Shown: in pieces, positions 60,701 through 64,000 of the stretch
Layout: every line of letters begins with the position of its first letter
How positions within the stretch are numbered: position 1 is the first letter of the stretch
Origin: Caldifarciminota bacterium
GTDB taxonomy: Bacteria; Hydrothermota; UBA3073; JACQXS01; JAGMCI01
NCBI GenBank assembly: GCA_023129325.1
Contig: JAGMCI010000033.1
Span: 1 to 64,000 of the forward strand
Length of the DNA: 64,000 nucleotides
Reading direction: 5' to 3'
Notes under the pieces: model-generated
What the model was told of the DNA's origin: nothing
Seen by the model: the letters and a program-made list of their open reading frames with translations, nothing else
Database searches by the model: none
Position numbers and translations under genes: made by a program

Positions 60701-63274
60701 AATATCTATATGCAATATTCCTGTCTCTCCTTTTGCCCATATTTCAAGATATTCACTTTCTGATAAGTCCATACCCCTTCTTGAAATACAAGTTAAAAGA
60801 CTTGTCCAATAAGAAGAGCATTGAGCAGGATATCGCCAATCTTGGTCTGGAAGGTCTGGAAGTTCAAGGGTTAAAACATTTCTTTTTTCATTTCTTTTAT
60901 GTTCTGGAAGCTCAGGATAAAGGTCTTCCGCCTTTATACCATTTCTTGGATTATACCACAAGACCTGTGCAAAAGAAAGTATATCTTCATCTGAATCTGA
61001 CATAACAGCAGGCATACTACCATAGGACCAGTTTGCTCTTGAAATACCAAGTGAAGTCGTTGTTTTTACCCCTTCCATATCATCAAGCCAAACTTCACCT
61101 TTTGTGTTTGGATTGGGAAGGGAAAAACCTACATTACCGCCAATACTAAAAGATGAAGGAGCTTCTGTTTCAATTAGCGGAAGCTTATCAATCCAGCGAG
61201 TGAGAAATTCAGGCTTGGTTGATATATTGCCTACAAGTTCACCAAGTATTATTCTTTTTGGTTCTGTTCCAAGTTTGGGTCTAAAGTCAAGAGTTGAAGT
61301 GGAGTGATAAATAAGAGCGGACGAGAGGTAACCCGTTTCTCCAATTTTTGAGTCTCCTTTGATACCAATTAAATTTTTGCCTACTGGCTGGAAAAAGGGA
61401 ACATATTGAAAGTTAACTTTGATGTTTGCATTTGGGTCTTCAGCTTCACGAGTTAGGAATTTTATCCATCCTCTTTCGTAATCTATTTCATAATCTTCCC
61501 CCTTTTTCATAGACCTCCCATTGATTGTTACAACTTCAGAGTTTGGAACAATATTAATCATATCAAGAGAATATTCTGTTGCCATTCCTTTATATTGAAC
61601 CCAGATGTAATACTTAGGCTGAATTTCAGAACTTAAAAGCTTTGGATTATTATAAATTGAGTCTGGCTCAGGATACAATTGAGGAAGTGAATCTGTGAAT
61701 AATGTATCAAATAAAAAAGGATAAGATAAGGGAAATATGATAAGTCCCCTTCCTGCATCTAAAACTCCAAGATTTAATCTTCCAATACTGCTTTTTAATC
61801 CTAATAATTCTTGATAAGTTTTGCCTGTGTTTATATCTACATCAATATCTTCCCCGCCTCCTCTATTATATTTAAATACCTTAACATCAAAGTTTGCCTG
61901 TTCAATATTCGTTGCGCCAATTGAGTAAATGTTCTTTAATTCATACCACCAGGAAACATAAGAAGTATCTTCTGAACTCCAATGCCTTTCCCTTTTTATT
62001 ATCTGTAGCCCCTGGAATGAAACTTCCTTAAGAGTATCAATAATTCCAACTGTTATTGTACTATCATTCCAATTTACATATTTCCATTGGATAGCAAGGA
62101 CAGCCTCTTTAGATAAAGGATAGTTTAATTCAAGAACCGGAGGATAGTATAATTTAAGTAATGTTGTATCTATTTCTCTGTAAAACTCATCGCTTCTACC
62201 CTTTTCCAGAAATAAACCATTAACTGTATCTACTGGCTGAGTTAAATCAATAGGTATATCAATACCCTGCCCTTCTGTTCTTTCACCAACGGCATATCCT
62301 TTTTCATCAACAAAAACTCGTATATTACCAATGATTTGTTTAGGAAGTAAAGCAGGGTTTCCAGAACCCAAATTATGACGGTCTGTAAGAGACTTTATGT
62401 ATTCTGGAGGCAATAACACAAAGAATCTTGATTTTGTAAAGTCTGTATCCTTTATCTCTACTTCCCGAACGACGCTTTTTCCTACCCAATCTCTGGTCTG
62501 GTTTTCAGTTTGCTCTTTTGAAGCAATGGCAGTTATATTAATAGGCCCTATTTTGGCTTGTGTCTTTATCCCAAAAAGACCTTGATGAGAAACACCCCCA
62601 CCAATTAATTCTATCCTAGGAAGAGAGAGTTCTGTATTCCCGGCTTTTATTGATTGGATTATTTCATCCTCATCGCCATTATATTCAAGCTTAATTGTGT
62701 TTTCAAGGTCAAATTCACGCTCCGAATCATGGTCAATAAAGACATTAATCTTCTCGCCAATAGTTCCTTTAAGATTAACTCCAAGATGTTGCTTCATATC
62801 AAGGGTAGGAAACCAACTTTCGTGGGTGGTCTCAGTTTCCTTTTTTAAAAGATTTTGCGTCTTGCTGCCACCAAATTTAATGCTCTGAACCCCAGAAACA
62901 TCAAGCTTTCCTCCCTGCCCTATAATTCCAGCAACAGGGGCGGGAAATTTTATCGGTAATTGAATAATAGGAAGTAAACCTTGAGGTCCTCGTTGAGAAG
63001 AGCTAATTTCCTTGAATTCTTTTTTCCAGCTGTCTTTAATTATTGATTCAGTCAGATAAGATAAAAAATCAGAAAAGAAACAGACTTCAAAGTCCACAAT
63101 CACGCCATTCTTTGTTTTGTAATAAGTAATGAATTTCTTATCCCACGAAATATCTAAATTAGAAGTGAGGGTAGATTGTAGGGGCAGACTACCCTGCCTG
63201 CCCAAAAACTGTAGGGGCAGACCCTCGCGGCTGCCCAAAAAAAGTAAAGTCAGCAAAAAGGAACAAATATTCAT
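57728..63274 (-). CDS. sprA: SprA-like outer-membrane translocon of the type IX secretion system
   Basis: The 1848-aa protein is exported (MNICSFLLTLLFLGS) and shows repeated SprA hallmarks. These include the segment FFQPVGKNLIGIKGDSKIGE followed by LILGELVGN-like N/P-rich strands, VWLDDMEGVKTTTSLGISRA, and SGEVWLDELKLSDVRREGG. Many beta-strands ending in aromatic residues follow to the C-terminus (GMGFSVEFRF). In Flavobacterium and Porphyromonas, SprA (Sov) forms the 36-strand channel through which sorting-signal proteins leave. It is shorter than the usual 2,300-2,500 aa but retains the expected order. Two tandem palindromic units encode GLPLQFLGRQGSLPLQS directly behind the signal peptide. 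The ATG has no nearby Shine-Dalgarno; the only GGAGGG is about 40 nt upstream. Confidence 0.87.
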   Translation of the reverse strand: MNICSFLLTLLFLGSREGLPLQFLGRQGSLPLQSTLTSNLDISWDKKFITYYKTKNGVIVDFEVCFFSDFLSYLTESIIKDSWKKEFKEISSSQRGPQGLLPIIQLPIKFPAPVAGIIGQGGKLDVSGVQSIKFGGSKTQNLLKKETETTHESWFPTLDMKQHLGVNLKGTIGEKINVFIDHDSEREFDLENTIKLEYNGDEDEIIQSIKAGNTELSLPRIELIGGGVSHQGLFGIKTQAKIGPINITAIASKEQTENQTRDWVGKSVVREVEIKDTDFTKSRFFVLLPPEYIKSLTDRHNLGSGNPALLPKQIIGNIRVFVDEKGYAVGERTEGQGIDIPIDLTQPVDTVNGLFLEKGRSDEFYREIDTTLLKLYYPPVLELNYPLSKEAVLAIQWKYVNWNDSTITVGIIDTLKEVSFQGLQIIKRERHWSSEDTSYVSWWYELKNIYSIGATNIEQANFDVKVFKYNRGGGEDIDVDINTGKTYQELLGLKSSIGRLNLGVLDAGRGLIIFPLSYPFLFDTLFTDSLPQLYPEPDSIYNNPKLLSSEIQPKYYIWVQYKGMATEYSLDMINIVPNSEVVTINGRSMKKGEDYEIDYERGWIKFLTREAEDPNANIKVNFQYVPFFQPVGKNLIGIKGDSKIGETGYLSSALIYHSTSTLDFRPKLGTEPKRIILGELVGNISTKPEFLTRWIDKLPLIETEAPSSFSIGGNVGFSLPNPNTKGEVWLDDMEGVKTTTSLGISRANWSYGSMPAVMSDSDEDILSFAQVLWYNPRNGIKAEDLYPELPEHKRNEKRNVLTLELPDLPDQDWRYPAQCSSYWTSLLTCISRRGMDLSESEYLEIWAKGETGILHIDIGTNIEEDAPRRNAGGEICGFRDSDKPTTEDKINKNNKLDEGEDTGLDGIAGEDGKNVTGDDGNDDYHYDTNKPDDYLRINGTENDGRLNTEDLDLDGFLNKQNDYFSFKIDLANTSPTISRANGWKLFRIPLDEFNKKEGTPQWECIKYARIWVDEISKDNEINIAALDIAGSRWKHMGSDGVKISAKNTDENPDYASPPIELEKDAYGRTEREQSLALEYNLPPNDEGGCYTPYTKAKDFIQYKKLKIWVKGVNMIGKANLSVRLVCDAKNYYEHRTQIPTGWDEIEIDLDEITRLKSERTGADTIIFSKENYRILGNPSLTKIMRIELGVSNEDSIQSISGEVWLDELKLSDVRREGGIMGMVSLSCGLADLATIDLSYAANNPYFKDLGTFMNPYQSLATNSNRILRLGIRGFSLNKLLPQNWGISLPLALSYTTSSSFPKYETDSDVKLTEEESKAQKNYNLQRSGSISFSKSPSKNPLLRLTLDNISASFRYNDGHSRSPIKIDSSLSHSASLGYRYSPPLPSIKIKGFEIKYYPENISVTGSYSYSWSTRYEKVDTIWTHPTSTPSARSVGAQGSFSYNPIRPLSFNYSMRMSGDLNIDRPDKETSRSENMNATFSPSFFNFISPSVSYSVGYQEDHAANLDSLRNVGVGSNTSFRTPIVIDKIIKLITGLRDEKLDSETPVGSPHWVLMQIEHIVNKISFPSFSYSIRRSNQVASLLERPCFKYRFGIVDEPEVKMVIDPDNPYISSTGITRTYSLSSMGISIGNISLSDSYNKTISIGGDNRVKSVSTRHPNLSLRIPGLEKWFFLSKLFNSLSLSSSYSTGQSESGPELGEPENISKDRNLRGDLQVQWKKGISTGFSGSLTLGENKTLNALTESKRIDYSLSSSYSFRAPTGIKLPFFKHIRWTSDLNTSLVATYSINQSTTKNIKNSDSNSLSVTSQLSYNFSTNITGGANVSYSHQWNKVPKANTRTIGMGFSVEFRF
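63177..63240. repeat. Two tandem GTAGGGGCAG...CTGCCC units in sprA
   Basis: TGTAGGGGCAGACTACCCTG... and TGTAGGGGCAGACCCTCGCG... follow each other, each ending in CTGCCCAAAA. On the minus strand they encode two similar peptides (SREGLPLQFLG and RQGSLPLQS) next to the signal-peptide cleavage region. Confidence 0.82.
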
Positions 63275-63325
63275 TCAAACTATAATATCTCATACTTTAA
63301 ATTTCCTATTGACCCTCCTTTAATT

Positions 63326-63353
63326 AATATAACTTAAAAATATCATTTGTCAA
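63326..63353 (-). promoter_or_regulatory. Promoter of sprA
   Basis: TTGACA (63353-63348) and TATATT (63331-63326) are 16 nt apart on the minus strand behind a TTTTTTC tract. The predicted leader of about 45 nt carries GGAGGG near its start. Confidence 0.7.
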
Positions 63354-63424
63354 GAAAAAAATGATTTAACCACGGCGTGTAATTAGTAATCTGTTCTCAT
63401 TTTTTGGGCTTGAAAGAAAATATG

Positions 63425-63453
63425 TTGACAAATTTTAAATTTTAGTATATTAT
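63425..63453 (+). promoter_or_regulatory. Promoter of alaS, leaderless geometry
   Basis: TTGACA (63425-63430) and TATTAT (63448-63453) are separated by 17 nt. The -10 box ends 7 nt before the alaS ATG and no Shine-Dalgarno is present. Confidence 0.8.
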
Positions 63454-63460
63454 AGTTTTA

Positions 63461-64000
63461 ATGCTTAACACACAAGAATTACGAGAAGTATTTCTTGATT
63501 TTTTTAAAGAACGAAAACACACCATAGTTCCTTCTTCTTCCCTTACCCCAAAAGGAGACCCCACTCTTCTGTTTACAAGTGCCGGGATGGTTCAATTTAA
63601 GAAATTATGGGCTGGTGAAGTCCCACTTCCTTATAAAAGGGCAGTAAGTATCCAAAAATGCTTAAGAGCTACTGATATTGGTGAAGTGGGAAAGAGTGCC
63701 AAGTATAATACATTTTTTGAAATGTTGGGTAACTTTTCATTTGGCGATTATTTTAAGCAGGAGGCGATTAAATGGGCATGGGAATTTATAACAAAAGTTG
63801 TTAAGTTGTCGGAAGATAATTTGTGTGTCTCAGTCCTGAATGAAGATAAAGAATCATATAAAATATGGAAAGATGAAATAGGATTGGCTAAAGATAAGAT
63901 ATATAAACTTGGAAAAGAAGATAATTTCTGGAAGCCTGTTGGTGGAAGTGGGGCTTGCGGGCCTTGTTCTGAAATATTTTATGATTTGGGTAAAGATGTT
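63461..64000 (+). CDS. alaS: Alanyl-tRNA synthetase, N-terminal part (cut by the window edge)
   Basis: The visible 180 codons start MLNTQELREVFLDFFKERKH and continue through VPSSSLTPKGDPTLLFTSAG, QKCLRATDIGEVGKSAKYNTF, FEMLGNFSFGDYFK and PVGGSGACGPCSEIFYD, which are the class II catalytic-core signatures of AlaRS. The ORF track omits it because the stop lies beyond the window. The ATG is 7 nt from the -10 box. It is divergent from sprA across a 186-bp gap holding only promoters and a short CCACGG repeat remnant. Confidence 0.97.
   Translation, partial: MLNTQELREVFLDFFKERKHTIVPSSSLTPKGDPTLLFTSAGMVQFKKLWAGEVPLPYKRAVSIQKCLRATDIGEVGKSAKYNTFFEMLGNFSFGDYFKQEAIKWAWEFITKVVKLSEDNLCVSVLNEDKESYKIWKDEIGLAKDKIYKLGKEDNFWKPVGGSGACGPCSEIFYDLGKDV

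Overview
The window is a 64-kb stretch of a low-GC, Gram-negative, probably anaerobic bacterium. The gene content suggests an uncultured lineage related to the FCB group; candidate phylum WOR-3 (Stahlbacteria) is my best guess, but this is inference without any search. The reasons are a type IX secretion system (a SprA-like translocon and a PorU-like C25 peptidase), at least six exported proteins with a C-terminal FlgD-like/type IX sorting domain, Omp85- and OmpA-type outer-membrane proteins, and ferredoxin-linked metabolism (RnfB, indolepyruvate:ferredoxin oxidoreductase, a radical-SAM NrdG-like activase). Both ends cut through genes: a large exported protein on the left (missed by the ORF track because its stop is outside) and alaS on the right.

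Layout. From 1 to 40468 everything reads on the minus strand: exported beta-propeller and Ig proteins, rnfB, a cyclic-2,3-diphosphoglycerate-synthetase-like GTPase, pruA, the PorU-like protease, a 55-aa Trm112-like protein missed by the ORF track, a patatin, a lipoprotein, a protease/TolB/Omp85 fusion, a beta-helix protein, a DUF5683-like protein, an M6 protease, tRNA-Ser(CGA), tadA with an apparent MGMT-like gene remnant in front, kbl, iorAB, a GyrI-like protein, trpB2, a radical-SAM activase, a lamin-tail protein, and a fatty-acid/tRNA block (fabF, acpP, tyrS, plsX) ending with an OmpA-family protein. A divergent promoter pair at 40469-40558 starts the plus-strand block prfA-prmC-nadK, then a four-gene accessory module (43590-50482), then sppA, mtaB, a WD40 protein, obgE and a thioesterase. 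mrdA (PBP2) and sprA are convergent on the minus strand, and alaS is divergent from sprA.

The main candidate for an undescribed system is the 43590-50482 module. It encodes a membrane protein with a degenerate J-like N-terminus and a periplasmic coiled coil, a second membrane protein with a periplasmic coiled coil and a GrpE-like cytoplasmic domain, an Hsp70 with an extra domain and a long helical tail, and a Ser/Thr kinase fused to a p97/FtsH-type AAA ATPase. I read it as a membrane-anchored Hsp70 machine coupled to a kinase/unfoldase.

The second theme is repeats inside genes. A 51-nt element (coding GSPRPFHSDESERAPRS) occurs in three full and two internally deleted copies, all multiples of three in length and four of them in the same reading frame. 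Several families of short GC-rich palindromes interrupt prfA, prmC, mtaB, mrdA, sprA, the M6 protease, the GyrI-like gene and others without breaking the frame. Simple tandem repeats encode linkers and even a lipoprotein signal peptide. The Hsp70 module is free of these repeats, which fits later arrival. Promoters are unusually legible (TTGACA-16/17-TATAAT, often behind a T-tract), and those of prfA and alaS place the start codon 7 nt after the -10 box, implying leaderless mRNAs.
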